This document shows, in pieces, positions 54,090-62,844 of a DNA stretch of 64,000 nt (position 1 is its first letter; each line of letters begins with the position of its first letter). The position numbers and the translations under genes are program-made. The stretch covers positions 1 to 64,000 of the forward strand of contig FCNR01000023.1 in the NCBI GenBank assembly GCA_900016875.1. The letters run 5' to 3'. The notes beneath the pieces are model-generated. The model was given only the letters and a program-made list of their open reading frames with translations. It had not been told where the DNA came from and ran no database searches. The DNA comes from Eubacteriaceae bacterium CHKCI004. GTDB lineage: Bacteria; Bacillota; Clostridia; Lachnospirales; Lachnospiraceae.

Positions 54090-54908
54090 TTATCCCTGAT
54101 GATGACCGCAGTCGCTATGTCCATGACAATGCCCTTCTCCCTCATGGTGGCCGCATCCGCCTTCACCATGTTCATGCTCATGATGTGCGCACCGGGTATC
54201 CGGGTCATAGTCAAGATTGCCGTTGAGAAATGCCTCAACCGCCGCGTCAGCAGTCCCGCTCACTCCCGGATACAACTTGATACCCGCCTCATCGAGAGCC
54301 ATCCGGGCGCCGCCGCCAATTCCTCCGCAAATGAGCATATCTGCTTTCAGTCCGGCCAGGAAACCTGCCAGAGCTCCATGTCCATTTCCGGCAGTATCCA
54401 CTACCTCTTCATGAACCACCTTTCCATCTTCCACATCATAGATTTTCATCTGGCTGGTATGTCCAAAATGCTGATATACATTTCCATCCTCGTAAGTTAC
54501 TGCAATTCTCATAATATATGCTCCCTTCTTTTTCTTCGATCTTTCCATTTGTTCATCCGAAAATTCCGGCTGCGTCCACCGGCAGCGCCGCCCACAGCCT
54601 CGTTCTCCGGCATCCTTTCCCCGGCAGATCTGGTAATTTCCCCCGGCGATCCGCAGCTGCTTTCCATTAACCAGACAATCCGCAATCTTATAGCGGGCCT
54701 TTTCATAAATCTCTGTCACTGTCGTCCGGGAAATATCCATCTGTGCAGCGCACTGGGCGTGGGTCTTTTTCTCATAGTCCACCAGGCGGATCACCTCATA
54801 TTCATCCACCGTCAGCGAAACTTCTTCCACCCCGTCCCTGCCACATGGAGCGAAACGGTCAAACGCCGGTTCATCGCACACACGCCGGCATCGGCTGGGT
54901 CTTGCCAT
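54090..54908 (-). CDS. DUF134 regulator fused to a NifX/NifB-type domain with His-rich tail
   Basis: 272 residues from MARPSRCRRVCDEP. Residues 1-110 are DUF134, a putative winged-helix/sigma-4-like DNA-binding family (EVSLTVDEYEVIRLVDYE, QCAAQMDISRTTVTEIYEKAR). Residues about 132-245 are a dinitrogenase iron-molybdenum cofactor-binding-like fold (MRIAVTYEDGNVYQHFGHTSQM, ICGGIGGGARMALDEAGI). The last 30 residues are His/Cys/Gly/Glu-rich (HHEHEHGEGGCGHH), a metal-binding tail. These are more often separate proteins. ATG at 54908 has CGGAGGTGA. No nitrogenase genes are present; a metal- or redox-responsive regulator is the likeliest role. Palindromic operator at its own promoter. Confidence 0.8.
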   Translation of the reverse strand: MARPSRCRRVCDEPAFDRFAPCGRDGVEEVSLTVDEYEVIRLVDYEKKTHAQCAAQMDISRTTVTEIYEKARYKIADCLVNGKQLRIAGGNYQICRGKDAGERGCGRRCRWTQPEFSDEQMERSKKKKGAYIMRIAVTYEDGNVYQHFGHTSQMKIYDVEDGKVVHEEVVDTAGNGHGALAGFLAGLKADMLICGGIGGGARMALDEAGIKLYPGVSGTADAAVEAFLNGNLDYDPDTRCAHHEHEHGEGGCGHHEGEGHCHGHSDCGHHQG

Positions 54909-54934
54909 CCGGTCACCTCCGTTCACATCATTTA

Positions 54935-54946
54935 CGACATATGTCG
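54935..54946. promoter_or_regulatory. Palindromic operator CGACATATGTCG
   Basis: Perfect 12-base palindrome at the predicted start site of the DUF134-NifX gene, well placed for autoregulation by its own DNA-binding domain. Confidence 0.55.
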
Positions 54947-54951
54947 ATAAT

Positions 54952-54980
54952 ATTATGACACAAATGAACGAATTAATCAA
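54952..54980 (-). promoter_or_regulatory. Promoter of the DUF134-NifX gene
   Basis: Minus strand TTGATT (54980..54975), 17-base spacer, CATAAT (54957..54952). Confidence 0.55.
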
Positions 54981-55000
54981 GAGAATCAGGAACAATTTTC

Positions 55001-55669
55001 TTACAGATACCTCTCCATATTCTCAAAAATTACATAGTACGCGTTGGCATACATGTGGATTCCCTCCACGGTAAATTCCTTTTTGAGCCGTCCGTGCTCA
55101 TCCCGGAGTCCTTCGCTGACATCAATAAAATGCAGTCCCATCTCCGCTGCCAGTCCGGCAATCCGCTGGTTCGCTGCCTCAATGTTTTTGTTGTTCCGAT
55201 TGGTGAAGGAGGCCGCTCCCTGTTCACAGCGGGAAAGTTTATCTGTCTCATTGACCGGATAGTAGGCCATGACATAAACTTCCGCCTGCGGCAGCCGCTC
55301 TTTGATCTGAGTGAGAATCCTGCCATAGTTTGCCAGCAGCGCGTCCTCCGAATAGTCCGTCGCGCCGATATCATTAGTCCCGATATTAATAAAAATCCGG
55401 GACGGCTCCAGATCAAACACCATGGTATCCATGTGATTCAGCATATCCAAAGTGGTAAATCCGCTCACGCCCCGATTATATATCCGGTACGAAAGTCCTT
55501 TTGTCATAAGGATCTCATTGACCGGAAACTGCTCCATCAGCGAGGAACCGGTAAAAAGAATCTGCCCCTTTCCGGCGTACTGATTCAGGATACTCAGTTT
55601 CTCAATACGTTCCTGCTGTTCTTTTTGAACCCGGAGAGCTTCCCGGGCTTCCCACTGTTCTTGATTCAT
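55001..55669 (-). CDS. SGNH/GDSL-family hydrolase
   Basis: 222 residues, no signal peptide. Block I reads ILFTGSSLMEQF (GSS in place of GDS, nucleophile Ser), block II YNRGVSGFTTLDML (Gly), block III FINIGTNDIGA (Asn) and block V VEGIHMYANAY (His). Likely a cytoplasmic esterase or acetylhydrolase; substrate unknown. Start ATG 55669 after GGAAGGAA. Confidence 0.88.
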   Translation of the reverse strand: MNQEQWEAREALRVQKEQQERIEKLSILNQYAGKGQILFTGSSLMEQFPVNEILMTKGLSYRIYNRGVSGFTTLDMLNHMDTMVFDLEPSRIFINIGTNDIGATDYSEDALLANYGRILTQIKERLPQAEVYVMAYYPVNETDKLSRCEQGAASFTNRNNKNIEAANQRIAGLAAEMGLHFIDVSEGLRDEHGRLKKEFTVEGIHMYANAYYVIFENMERYL

Positions 55670-55734
55670 TTTTTATCATTCCTTCCTTCGCTTTCTTTGC
55701 TCTACATACAATATCCGTGCTCCGCCATATGGAA

Positions 55735-56061
55735 TCAAAACACCAGCTGCACCAGCAGCATATAGCATATGGTTCCACCTGCGATGGACAAAAGCATCTG
55801 CCGCTTCCAGAGATGCAGTGCAATGACCAGAACAATGGAAATCAGCTCCGGTATCCCGTGACTTCCCGTGAAGATGCTCACGTTTCGCAGGCAGTAGATC
55901 ACGAGCAGGCCGAACACGGCGGAGGGCAGAACTTTGCCCAGATACTGCACATATTTCGGCACGGGCTTGTCTGCCGGAAAAACAATAAATGGCAAAAAAC
56001 GTGTGATGGCAGTGCCGAGAACCACCATGGCGATGGTGATGATTTGCTGTAAAAGAGTCAT
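55735..56061 (-). CDS. azlD: Branched-chain amino acid exporter small subunit AzlD
   Basis: 108 residues, three or four helices ([41 protein letters not shown], shown in part). Partner of AzlC, whose gene it overlaps by four bases (ATGA). Together they export branched-chain amino acids or analogues. Confidence 0.88.
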   Translation of the reverse strand: MTLLQQIITIAMVVLGTAITRFLPFIVFPADKPVPKYVQYLGKVLPSAVFGLLVIYCLRNVSIFTGSHGIPELISIVLVIALHLWKRQMLLSIAGGTICYMLLVQLVF

Positions 56062-56795
56062 ACTATACCTCCTTCTTTTTCTATGGTGCCCCGCAGAAGG
56101 GTCAGTACGCCCAGCATGGCGAACATAGACGGGATGATAAAGTTATCAGCGCCAAAGGCCAGCAGGCACAGAACAGAAAGGCCGATGCCGATCAGCGCGC
56201 TGGTATGCCGTTTCTCTTTCAGCCACTGTTCCAGGAAAATTACCACAAACATGGCGGTCATGACAAAGTCAAGTCCCTCTGTGTTGAAATGTATCAAAGA
56301 TCCGAAGATACCTCCCAGCGTCGCGCCGAAGAACCAGTAAAAATGGTTCAGCAGCGTCACAAAAAACATGAACCAGCCTCTGTCCACGTCGTCCGGTATA
56401 TCGGCGGTATAGTTGATGGAAAAACTTTCGTCGCACATGCCAAAAATCAGGTATATTTTCTTCCATCCGATTCCCCGGAATTTTTCCAGCATGGATATGC
56501 CGTAAAACAGGTGGCGGGCATTGATCATGAGGGTCATGGCCAGCGCCTGCAGCGGATTAAACGCTCCCAGCAGCAGGTTTACCGCCACAAATTCCACCGA
56601 ACCCGCAAAGATGGTGATGCTCATAAGCATCGGATACCAGAAGCTGAATCCGGAGACATTCATGTAGATTCCATAGGTCAGCCCCAGAAACCAGAAACCG
56701 GCAAAGATCGGTATCGTATAAGGAAATGCGGTTACAAAAGCTTTTTTTATTACGTCTGATTTTTTCTCTGATTGTATATAAGGTTTTGTATGCAT
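56058..56795 (-). CDS. azlC: Branched-chain amino acid exporter large subunit AzlC
   Basis: 245 residues, about seven helices. Family features are [42 protein letters not shown] and [18 protein letters not shown] (each slightly cut). Translated with azlD through an ATGA overlap. GGGAG precedes ATG 56795. It follows the RlmD-type gene by 25 bases on the same strand, so co-transcription is possible. Confidence 0.9.
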   Translation of the reverse strand: MHTKPYIQSEKKSDVIKKAFVTAFPYTIPIFAGFWFLGLTYGIYMNVSGFSFWYPMLMSITIFAGSVEFVAVNLLLGAFNPLQALAMTLMINARHLFYGISMLEKFRGIGWKKIYLIFGMCDESFSINYTADIPDDVDRGWFMFFVTLLNHFYWFFGATLGGIFGSLIHFNTEGLDFVMTAMFVVIFLEQWLKEKRHTSALIGIGLSVLCLLAFGADNFIIPSMFAMLGVLTLLRGTIEKEGGIV

Positions 56796-56820
56796 TGGTT
56801 TTCTCCCTTTAGTAAATCTC

Positions 56821-58074
56821 CTATTTCCTCGTGAGAAGGCAGACCGTCTCCATCTCCTCCGTCATCGGGAACATGTCAACCGGCTGTATCTTCTTTACGC
56901 GATATCCGTTGCCAGCCAGATATCCGAGATCCCGTTTCAGGGTTTCCGGATTGCAGGAAATGTACACCACTTTTCCCGGTTTCAGGCGCAGAAGGGAGTC
57001 CAAAAACTTCCGGTCGCTGCCGGCGCGGGGCGGGTCCATGAAGACCACGTCGGCCTTCTGTCCGGCCGCCGCCATTTTGACCATGAATTCTCCGGCATCC
57101 GCTTTATAAAAACGAATATTTTTTATTTTGTTCATCTTGGCATTGGCGATGGCGTCGCGGACTGCATCGCCGTTTAGCTCGACGCTGATCACTTCTTTGG
57201 CCTTGCCGCTGGCAACCATACCGATGGTTCCGATGCCGCTGTAGGCATCAATCACTCTCTCCTTGCCGGTGAGTTCCGCATATTCCATGGCTTTACGATA
57301 CAGCACCTCTGTCTGCACAGGGTTCACCTGATAAAAGGATTTCGGTGAGATCCGGAACCGCTTGCCGCATAAAATGTCCTCTATGTATCCTTTTCCGTAG
57401 AGAACCTGCTGCTTGTCGCCGAGCACCATGCTGGTGCTGCGGTCATTGACATTGGCCACAATGGTCGTGATCTCCGGGTGCAGCTTCCGGAGTGCTTTGA
57501 CAAAATTATTTTTTGACGGAAATACCGGGGACGCTGTCACCAGCACCACCATAATCTGTCCGGTATGGTATCCGGTCCGGATTAAAATGTGCCGCAGGAA
57601 GCCGTAACCGGTATCCTCGTTATACGCCCGCATCTTAAAGGACTTCATCAGACCGGCCACCGACTGCATGATTGCGTCGGCTTTCTGATCCTCGATGAGG
57701 CAGGAATCCACCCGGACAACCCGGTGACTCTTCGCCTCATAGATGCCCGTGTATCCGTTCCCTCTGCGGTCCGCCGCCACCACGCCGTGTACCTTATTGC
57801 GGTAATGATACGGGTCCTTCATGCCAATCATCGGCTGCACTCTGCAGAACGCTCCCAGCAGACTTTCCTCCCGCTGCTGCTTCCGCTCCAGCTGCTTCTT
57901 ATAAGGCAGGTGCACATACTGACAGCCGCCGCATTTCTTCTCATATGGGCAGACCGGAGTCTTGCTTGCGGATAATGAACTGCTCCCGTTTCCCTGTTTA
58001 TTCTTTTTGTCCTGTTTTTGATTATTTTTATTCTTTATAAATTTTTCTTTATTGTCTGTTCTCATATTTTTCAT
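56821..58074 (-). CDS. RlmD/TrmA-type RNA 5-methyluridine methyltransferase
   Basis: 417 residues. Uses S-adenosylmethionine to methylate C5 of uridine in rRNA or tRNA. A Lys/Asn-rich tail (1-40) takes the place of a TRAM domain, followed by the 4Fe-4S motif CPYEKKCGGC, the QVNPVQTEVLY segment, SAM-binding VIDAYSGIGTIGM, MDPPRAGSD and catalytic Cys in YISCNPETL. Whether the target is 23S rRNA U1939, U747 or tRNA U54 cannot be told from sequence alone. The ribosome site is weak (GGGAAAG). Confidence 0.88.
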   Translation of the reverse strand: MKNMRTDNKEKFIKNKNNQKQDKKNKQGNGSSSLSASKTPVCPYEKKCGGCQYVHLPYKKQLERKQQREESLLGAFCRVQPMIGMKDPYHYRNKVHGVVAADRRGNGYTGIYEAKSHRVVRVDSCLIEDQKADAIMQSVAGLMKSFKMRAYNEDTGYGFLRHILIRTGYHTGQIMVVLVTASPVFPSKNNFVKALRKLHPEITTIVANVNDRSTSMVLGDKQQVLYGKGYIEDILCGKRFRISPKSFYQVNPVQTEVLYRKAMEYAELTGKERVIDAYSGIGTIGMVASGKAKEVISVELNGDAVRDAIANAKMNKIKNIRFYKADAGEFMVKMAAAGQKADVVFMDPPRAGSDRKFLDSLLRLKPGKVVYISCNPETLKRDLGYLAGNGYRVKKIQPVDMFPMTEEMETVCLLTRK

Positions 58075-58151
58075 TTTCTATATTCTTTCCCGCACAGCTG
58101 CGCCTGTTGATTCCATCATTATTCGGTTTTCCTGTAAATCCTTTCATCGCT

Positions 58152-58682
58152 TTACTCTCTCAGCTCCCGGTACGTCTCCAGATACCTCTCTTCCACTTCC
58201 CGCCGCGGCATCTCCGAGAATACCGGGCGGCTTTGGAGGCCTGCGCCCGGATTGCCGCAGCCGACGCCCATGTAGTGGAGGAACTCAAAGTACAGCAGGG
58301 TTTTGTCTATTTCTTTGACGGCTTTTTGCTCCGCTTCGCTGGGCGTCCGCCCGGCGAACTTCCGATAGATCATGTCGAGCAGATGGTCTTCTGCTTCCCG
58401 GTAGCCTTCCATCCGGGCCTTCACCGGCTGGATGAAGTCTCCGAGGTAGGCTTCCGCTCCGTCGTGAAGCAGGCAGAAAAGCTGCGTCTGCCGGGGCAGG
58501 TTTCTCGCTTTTGCTTCCGCAGCACATTCCAGGCAGTGCTGCGCCACCGTATGTACTTCGGGAAAATGTCCGTTGGCCCGGCTGATCATAGACAGGGCGT
58601 GGGCGATATCTTCGATGCGCACCTGCTCCGGCTCGGGAGCCAGCGGGTCCATAAAAAGACCGGTATATGTCATGATATTCAT
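58152..58682 (-). CDS. HD-domain phosphohydrolase (YfbR-like)
   Basis: 176 residues. HD-superfamily pattern: HTVAQHCLECA, CLLHDGAEAYLGD (the HD pair), and DKTLLYFEF further on. Similar to 5'-deoxynucleotidases acting on nucleoside monophosphates. It follows leuS by about 80 bases beyond a terminator. GGAGG is seen before the ATG. Confidence 0.8.
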   Translation of the reverse strand: MNIMTYTGLFMDPLAPEPEQVRIEDIAHALSMISRANGHFPEVHTVAQHCLECAAEAKARNLPRQTQLFCLLHDGAEAYLGDFIQPVKARMEGYREAEDHLLDMIYRKFAGRTPSEAEQKAVKEIDKTLLYFEFLHYMGVGCGNPGAGLQSRPVFSEMPRREVEERYLETYRELRE

Positions 58683-58703
58683 TTTATTTTCCTCCCGGTA
58701 TAA

Positions 58704-58738
58704 AATAACGCAGACAGCTTTCCGCCATCTGCGTTATT
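58704..58738 (-). terminator. Terminator of leuS
   Basis: AATAACGCAGA/TCTGCGTTATT stem followed on the minus strand by TTTAT, 26 bases past the leuS stop. Confidence 0.75.
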
Positions 58739-58764
58739 GTCATTTGTCATCAATGATGCAACAA

Positions 58765-61176
58765 TTATTTCGCCACGATATTCACAATTCTGCCCGGCAC
58801 GTAGATCTCCTTGCGGATGGTTCCGGTCAGCTTATTGCCCAGAGCCTCTTTTGCCTTGGCAAGGACGTCATCTTTGTCGGCGTCTGCCGGGATGAAGATG
58901 GTGCATCGGGTCTTTCCGTTAACCTGTACAGGAATCTCAATCTCGTCGTCCTTCATGGCGTCCTCATCGTATTCCGGCCAGGTCTGATCAAATACGGAAT
59001 CTGTGTGGCCGAACTGCTCCCACAGCTCCTCTGCGATGTGCGGAGCAAACGGAGCGAGAAGGATGATATAGGTCTCCAGAGTGTTTTTGTCCACGCCGCC
59101 TTTTTTGCTCAGATCGATGAGCTTGTTGTTGTATTCCATGAAACCGCTGACAACAGTGTTCAGACTGAAGGAATTGAGACGGGTGGTGATGTCGTATACC
59201 AGCTTGTGGCGTACTTTTACCAGCTCGTCGGTCTCCGCCACATCTTTGTCCTTGTTGTCCATGGCCATCTTCCAGAAACGATTCAGGAAACGGTATACGC
59301 CGTCGATTCCCTTGTCGTCCCACTCGGAATCCAGTTCCGGCGGTCCCACAAACAGTTCGTAGAGACGCAGGGAGTCACAGCCATAATCTCTTACCAGATC
59401 GTCCGGAGAAACAACATTTCCTTTGGACTTACTCATCTTGATACCGTTCTTTCCGGTGATCATACCCTGGTTGAAGAGCTTCTTGAACGGCTCGTCAAAG
59501 TCGATCGCTCCGATGTCATATAAGAACTTGGTGTAGAATCTGGAGTATAACAGATGAAGCACCGCGTGCTCCACGCCGCCGATGTACATGTCAACCGGCA
59601 GGTATTTGTCTGCTTTTTCCTTGCTCACCAGTTCTTTGTCATTCTTACTGTCCACGTAACGCAGGAAGTACCAGGAAGATCCGGCCCACTGCGGCATGGT
59701 GTTGGTCTCTCTCTTGGCCGGAGCGCCGCAGCACGGACAGGTGGTGTTCACCCAGTCGGTGATGCCTGCCAGCGGTGATTCGCCGGTTCCGGTCGGTTCG
59801 TATTTTTCCACATCCGGAAGCAGCAGCGGCAGCTCTTCTTCCGGTACAGGCACCGCTCCGCATTTCGGGCAGTGTACGATAGGGATCGGCTCACCCCAGT
59901 AACGCTGACGGGAGAATACCCAGTCACGGAGCTTGTAGTTGACTTTCTTCTTGCCGATGCCTCTTTCTTCAATCATGGCAGGAGCTTCTTTTTTCAGCAC
60001 AGCGGATTCCATGCCGTTCCACTCGCCGGAGTTGATCATGGTTCCCACAGCGTCGGTGTAAGCCTCTGTCATGTTCTCGATCTCTTTGCCGTCTTTGGCG
60101 ATAACCTGAATGATCGGGATATCGAACTTCTTCGCAAACTCAAAGTCACGGTCGTCATGGGCAGGTACGCACATGATGGCGCCTGTACCGTAGTCCGCCA
60201 GTACATAGTCGGCCAGCCAGATCGGAATCTTGGCGCCGTTTAACGGGTTGATGGCGTAGGAGCCTGTGAACACACCGGTCTTTTCCTTATCCTGCAGACG
60301 ATCCACGTTGGACTTCATGCTGGAATCAAAAATGTATTTTTCCACCGCTTCTCTTGTCTCGTCGGTAGCCAGTTCTTTCGCCAGAGCATGCTCCGGAGCA
60401 AGAACCATGAATGTTGCGCCGTGGAGCGTATCCGGACGTGTGGTGTAAACTGTAATCTTATCCTCTCTTCCCTCCACCGGGAAATCCACTTCAGCGCCGT
60501 AGCTCTTGCCGATCCAGTCAGTCTGCATCTTCTTAACCTTCTCCGGCCAGTCCAGCTTATCCAGATCGTTCAACAGACGGTCCGCGTATTTGGTGATGCG
60601 CAGCATCCACTGTTTTAAGTTCTTCTTGGTCACCGGAGAGCCGCAGCGCTCGCAGCAGCCGTCCACAACCTCTTCGTTGGCAAGACCTGTCTTACAGGAA
60701 GGACACCAGTTGATCGGCATCTCCTTTTCGTAAGCCAGTCCGGCCTTGAACATTTTTACAAAAATCCACTGAGTCCATTTGTAGAAATTCGGGTCAGTGG
60801 TGTTGACCTCCATATCCCAGTCGTAAATAGCCGCGATCTCATTGATCTGGCGCTTGATATTTCTGATATTTTCTTCTGTGGTAACTTTTGGATGAGTTCC
60901 CATCTTGATGGCGTAGTTCTCTGCCGGAAGACCAAAAGCGTCCCATCCCATCGGATGAATCAGATAATAGCCCTGAAGCATCTTATAACGGCTCCAGACA
61001 TCGCTGATCACGTATCCTCTCCAGTGTCCCACGTGCAGTCCGCTGCCGGACGGATACGGGAACATGTCCAGACAGTAATATTTCGGTTTCTTACCGTCAT
61101 CGACATTTACAGGATGTTCCTCCCAATTCTTACGCCATTTCTGTTCAATGGCTCTATGATTATATGGTACTGCCAT
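58765..61176 (-). CDS. leuS: Leucyl-tRNA synthetase
   Basis: 803 residues from MAVPYNHRAIEQKW. Charges tRNA-Leu. Class I signatures: HIGH-like SGLHVGHWRGY and KMSKS in GIKMSKSKGNVV; zinc-type CPSC and CERC knuckles; a CP1 editing domain (about 220-420); DWVFSRQRYWGEP. ATG at 61176 has AGGAGG eight bases upstream; the frame back to 61329 crosses the leader. No T-box is seen in the 200-base leader, which holds only AT-rich promoter DNA and the upstream gene terminator. Confidence 0.96.
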   Translation of the reverse strand: MAVPYNHRAIEQKWRKNWEEHPVNVDDGKKPKYYCLDMFPYPSGSGLHVGHWRGYVISDVWSRYKMLQGYYLIHPMGWDAFGLPAENYAIKMGTHPKVTTEENIRNIKRQINEIAAIYDWDMEVNTTDPNFYKWTQWIFVKMFKAGLAYEKEMPINWCPSCKTGLANEEVVDGCCERCGSPVTKKNLKQWMLRITKYADRLLNDLDKLDWPEKVKKMQTDWIGKSYGAEVDFPVEGREDKITVYTTRPDTLHGATFMVLAPEHALAKELATDETREAVEKYIFDSSMKSNVDRLQDKEKTGVFTGSYAINPLNGAKIPIWLADYVLADYGTGAIMCVPAHDDRDFEFAKKFDIPIIQVIAKDGKEIENMTEAYTDAVGTMINSGEWNGMESAVLKKEAPAMIEERGIGKKKVNYKLRDWVFSRQRYWGEPIPIVHCPKCGAVPVPEEELPLLLPDVEKYEPTGTGESPLAGITDWVNTTCPCCGAPAKRETNTMPQWAGSSWYFLRYVDSKNDKELVSKEKADKYLPVDMYIGGVEHAVLHLLYSRFYTKFLYDIGAIDFDEPFKKLFNQGMITGKNGIKMSKSKGNVVSPDDLVRDYGCDSLRLYELFVGPPELDSEWDDKGIDGVYRFLNRFWKMAMDNKDKDVAETDELVKVRHKLVYDITTRLNSFSLNTVVSGFMEYNNKLIDLSKKGGVDKNTLETYIILLAPFAPHIAEELWEQFGHTDSVFDQTWPEYDEDAMKDDEIEIPVQVNGKTRCTIFIPADADKDDVLAKAKEALGNKLTGTIRKEIYVPGRIVNIVAK

Positions 61177-61278
61177 TTTCATTTCCTCCTGTTTTATAAT
61201 CTGCCGCTGCCGTTCTATTAGATGACAGCTGTTTATTCTTATTATAATATAATAATAATTTTCCTGTTGAATAATAAA

Positions 61279-61299
61279 GAGTTCTGCCAGACAGAACTC
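61279..61299 (-). terminator. Terminator of the L,D-transpeptidase gene
   Basis: Minus-strand GAGTTCTG/CAGAACTC stem, five-base loop, followed by TTTATTATT. Confidence 0.8.
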
Positions 61300-61374
61300 C
61301 CGCGCCCGGAGCGATCGCCCCGGCGGCAAAGTTCTGTTCTCTTTATCAGAGAGTCTATCCCGCTATGCCGTATT

Positions 61375-62226
61375 TCAAACAGCAGCGTCCGCCGGTTCCT
61401 GCGGCTGCTTTTTCACAGTAAATGTAACTTTTATCGACTTAGTAAGCAGCGTCCTCGGGTCTGTCACTGTATAAGTGACTTTATATTTGCCCGGCTTCGA
61501 CGTATTGACCTTTCCCTTTACTTTTATATATTTCTGCAATACAGAACCGGATGTGACAGGCGATGAAACCTTCATCCATTTTTTCAGTTTCTTTTTATTT
61601 ACCTTGCTGCCATATTCCAGTTTCCTTGGCGCAGACTTTTTCAGCTTGAACTTTGGATAATACGGATTCGCCGGATCCGGATCCGTTGGATCCCAGCCGC
61701 TTCGTCTCGCTGTGGATATCTTTATCTTATCACGGGTCGGCTTCTGCAGATTTCTTGATTCCCCGATCACGACTCTTGTTCCGAGACCACAGTTATCATA
61801 AATCCATTTTGCGTCCACGACAGCCAGCCGGATACATCCGGCGGACGCCTGAGTTCCCAGCTTATTGTATTCTACTGTCTCCACCTGATTTTTTGCCACC
61901 CTGTAATATGGAACGGAATGGAACAGATAAGAACCATAGATTCTCGTACAATACTGTCCGTACACCCCGCCGTAAAGAGCATGCCAGCGCATTTTACTCA
62001 CTGTATTATATGTACCCCGGATAGTGGAATAGCCTCTTCCCGTGGAACAATACATCGCGCGGACTACCTTTCCTGTCCTGCTGCTTACCACATTGATAAT
62101 ATTGGTTCTCCGGTTTACATAAATCGTATACTGACTGGCCGCCTCTGTGTCGAGCTTCTGTCCGTACAGAAATGCCGCTCCGCACAACAGCAGCATGACC
62201 GCCATGAAATATCGTCTTATTTTCAT
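61375..62226 (-). CDS. Secreted L,D-transpeptidase (YkuD family)
   Basis: 283 residues from MKIRRYFMAVMLLL. Signal peptide, then the YkuD catalytic domain: IYVNRRTNIINVV, His in YLFHSVPYY, and nucleophile Cys in QASAGCIRLAVVDAKWIYD. The C-terminal third (about 200-275) is a Lys-rich Ig-like domain (YKVTYTVTDPRT, KVTFTVKK) after a Pro/Asp spacer. It makes 3-3 peptidoglycan cross-links or anchors proteins. ATG at 62226 follows AAAGGGAGAG. Confidence 0.92.
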   Translation of the reverse strand: MKIRRYFMAVMLLLCGAAFLYGQKLDTEAASQYTIYVNRRTNIINVVSSRTGKVVRAMYCSTGRGYSTIRGTYNTVSKMRWHALYGGVYGQYCTRIYGSYLFHSVPYYRVAKNQVETVEYNKLGTQASAGCIRLAVVDAKWIYDNCGLGTRVVIGESRNLQKPTRDKIKISTARRSGWDPTDPDPANPYYPKFKLKKSAPRKLEYGSKVNKKKLKKWMKVSSPVTSGSVLQKYIKVKGKVNTSKPGKYKVTYTVTDPRTLLTKSIKVTFTVKKQPQEPADAAV

Positions 62227-62370
62227 AAATCTCTCCCTTTCCTCTGTGTCGGTTATTATGCGTTCTGCCTGCCGCATTATCGGGCTCTGGGTATTATTAT
62301 ATAATTTTTCTCTCGTTTGTAAAGAAAAAGTTGCTGAAAATATGCCTGTAAGCGCTCAAAAATGCCTTTA

Positions 62371-62399
62371 TTGCCCTCTCTCCCAAAATGTGATATAGT
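62371..62399 (+). promoter_or_regulatory. Predicted promoter of the VOC gene
   Basis: TTGCCC (62371-62376), 17-base spacer, TATAGT (62394-62399), 42 bases before the ATG. Confidence 0.5.
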
Positions 62400-62441
62400 A
62401 AACGGGATAAATCGATACTTCAATGTTAAGGAGGCGTAATC

Positions 62442-62807
62442 ATGATTGAATTTAACCATTTTAATTTTAACGTTTTAGACCTGAACAAAAGCATTGCATT
62501 CTATAAGGAAGCTCTCGGTCTTTCCGTTGTCCGCGAAAAGAACGCGTCGGACGGAAGTTATAAAATCGTATATCTTGGCGACGGACGTACCGGATTTTCC
62601 CTGGAACTGACCTGGATGCGCGACCGCAAAGAACCATATGATCTGGGAGACGAAGAGTTCCATCTGGCGTTCAAAACCGATGAATACGATGCCTTCCATA
62701 AAAAACACGAAGAAATGGGCTGCATCTGTTTTGAAAATCCTTCCATGGGCATTTACTTTATCAATGACCCGGACGGATACTGGGTTGAGATTGTTCCGGT
62801 AAGATAG
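62442..62807 (+). CDS. VOC-family glyoxalase-like protein
   Basis: 121 residues. Compact glyoxalase I-like fold with metal ligand candidates His6 (FNHFNFNV), Glu in FSLELTW, His in FHLAFKTD and Glu in YWVEIVPV. The segment IYFINDPDGYWVEI is typical of lactoylglutathione lyase-type enzymes, but Clostridia mostly lack glutathione, so the substrate is open. AAGGAGG precedes the ATG. The PBP gene follows 37 bases on. Confidence 0.88.
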   Translation: MIEFNHFNFNVLDLNKSIAFYKEALGLSVVREKNASDGSYKIVYLGDGRTGFSLELTWMRDRKEPYDLGDEEFHLAFKTDEYDAFHKKHEEMGCICFENPSMGIYFINDPDGYWVEIVPVR

Positions 62808-62844
62808 CACCTTGCCCGGATCATTCTCTTAAAGGAACTTTTTA

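Noticed and set aside
54099-54950. Plus-strand 283-codon frame opposite the DUF134-NifX gene
   Set aside because: Composition is a mirror of the His-rich and HTH coding frame and there is no start signal.
61177-61374. T-box leader upstream of leuS
   Set aside because: No AGGGTGG-type T-box sequence or specifier-loop layout on the minus strand; the only hairpin belongs to the upstream gene terminator.
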